DNA of 6,401 nucleotides, from the NCBI GenBank assembly GCA_947643685.1, contig CANRXD010000102.1, forward strand, positions 1-6,401, read 5' to 3'. Below, piece by piece: positions 5,669-6,401 of the stretch. The first letter of the stretch is position 1. Every line of letters starts with the position of its first letter. Origin of the DNA: an uncultured Clostridium sp. Lineage in GTDB: Bacteria > Bacillota > Clostridia > Lachnospirales > Lachnospiraceae. The notes below the pieces were generated by a model. That model searched no databases. It had not been told where the DNA came from and was given only the letters and a program-made list of their open reading frames with translations. The position numbers were made by a program, and so were the translations under genes.

Positions 5669-6401
5669 TTAATTGGCGATGGTTTTCCCGTTCTCGCGGT
5701 CAAAAAGATAAAGCTCCTTTGCATCCACCGACAGCAGAATCTTCCCGCCCGTCCTGCAGTCAGGAGCCTGGCCTGCCAGACAAAGCCCCTCTGTTTCATT
5801 TTCTAAAAATCTAAGAGCTGTTTCCGTTTTGCCGTCTGCCATGCCCTGGAATGTAACCGTAAGAATCCCATTGCTGCTTCCGGAGGCATTTTCTTCCAGA
5901 TGAAGGCTATCTGCGCGGATTCCCACAATAACTTCCTTTCCGGAATATGCTCCGTCAATCAGAGGCTTTCCCTTCTCCTCCGGCAAAAGAATCTGTCCGC
6001 TCTTAAGTTTCAGTTTCGCCTGATTTTCCTGTTCCAGCACTGTGGCAAGGAAAAAGTTCATGGGTGCCTGTCCCACAACACCGGCCACAAACCGGTTCAC
6101 CGGTTTCTTTACCAGGTTTTCATATGTATCATCCTGACAGATCATACCGTCCTTCATAACAATCATTCTGGTTGCCAGTGTCCCTGCCGTCCCCTGGTTA
6201 TCGGTCGCATAGATCACAGTCATATCCATTTTCCGGTATGTCTCCAGCAATTCCTGTCTTATCACCACCTGAAGTTCTTCTTCCAGATCTGCGATGATGC
6301 TGTCCAGAAGCAGAATCCCCGGGCGGCGCACCAAAGCCCGTCCCAGAAGAACGCGATATGTCTCTTCCTTCGTCAGTTCCGCCGGCATCTGTTCTAGAAT
6401 A
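5669..6401 (-). CDS. MalK/MsmK/UgpC-like sugar ABC transporter ATPase, 3' part, with degenerate catalytic motifs
   Basis: The reading frame is open to the window edge, so the true start, Walker A and Q-loop lie outside; the Met at 6388 is internal. About 243 residues are visible: the end of the ATPase domain (to about 110, ending FVAGVVGQAPMNF as in MalK proteins), then a TOBE/MalK-type regulatory domain (VIVGIRADSLHL onward). Numbering from the first full codon (6400), motifs that should be conserved are altered. The signature LSGGQ is replaced by LTKEE (9-13). Walker B ends LLLDS, so the catalytic Glu is S34. The D-loop is ADLE. The switch His in YVTHDQ is replaced by D67 in YATDNQ. The fold-level similarity (LGRALVRRP, MIVMKDGMI) and the frame are otherwise intact. 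This suggests a non-hydrolysing ATPase subunit, which would need a canonical partner, or a gene decaying without frameshifts. A terminator follows directly. The substrate cannot be told; MalK-type subunits usually serve oligosaccharide or glycerol-phosphate importers. Confidence 0.85.
   Translation of the reverse strand, partial: ILEQMPAELTKEETYRVLLGRALVRRPGILLLDSIIADLEEELQVVIRQELLETYRKMDMTVIYATDNQGTAGTLATRMIVMKDGMICQDDTYENLVKKPVNRFVAGVVGQAPMNFFLATVLEQENQAKLKLKSGQILLPEEKGKPLIDGAYSGKEVIVGIRADSLHLEENASGSSNGILTVTFQGMADGKTETALRFLENETEGLCLAGQAPDCRTGGKILLSVDAKELYLFDRENGKTIAN

Noticed and set aside
5467..5799. 110-residue minus-strand open frame (and the 63-residue frame 5474-5665)
   Set aside because: They overlap the end of the ABC ATPase gene in another frame, cross its terminator and finish inside the cloverleaf element. 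Repeat-rich composition and no domain.
5900..6397. 165-residue plus-strand open frame antisense to the ABC ATPase
   Set aside because: Its Cys/His-rich, low-complexity translation is the shadow of a well-supported coding frame on the minus strand, with no ribosome site of its own.

Overview
The window looks like a chromosomal piece of a Clostridia-class Firmicute, probably Lachnospiraceae. The grounds are strong AGGAGG-type ribosome sites, near-balanced base composition, A/T-rich intergenic DNA, and a cell-division/cell-wall operon of Firmicute type. The family-level placement is an inference from protein character, not from a marker gene. All real genes lie on the minus strand, so transcription runs from high to low coordinates.

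From the right edge: (1) 6401-5669 is the 3' part of a MalK/MsmK/UgpC-type ABC transporter ATPase. Its TOBE end is intact, but the visible ATPase motifs are strikingly degenerate. A Rho-independent terminator follows at 5658-5621. (2) 5620-5364 is intergenic. It carries a GC-rich, almost fully base-paired cloverleaf-like element of about 150 bp (5467-5618), an A/T-rich promoter zone, and a 20-bp operator-like palindrome (5386-5405). (3) 5363-99 is a tight five-gene cluster. It encodes a CdaR/PucR-type regulator, FtsE, FtsX, a secreted coiled-coil M23 (LytM) murein hydrolase, and a membrane-anchored S41 carboxy-terminal processing protease. The junctions are a 2-nt gap, an overlap, a 9-nt gap and a 15-nt gap, which indicates one operon with translational coupling. 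(4) 98-1 holds an intrinsic terminator whose T-tract faces the plus strand. It probably ends a convergent gene beyond the left edge and may also act on this operon.

Expected joint function: FtsE (cytoplasmic ATPase) and FtsX (four-helix membrane protein) form a mechanotransmission complex that activates the extracytoplasmic coiled-coil hydrolase during division or wall growth. The S41 protease is placed to process or turn over an envelope protein, perhaps the hydrolase itself. The CdaR-like protein leads the operon and is the obvious candidate regulator.

I see no defence system, CRISPR array, tRNA, rRNA or transposase. The least explained items are the cloverleaf element with its C9 tract, the degenerate ABC ATPase, and the regulator-ftsEX linkage with its palindrome.
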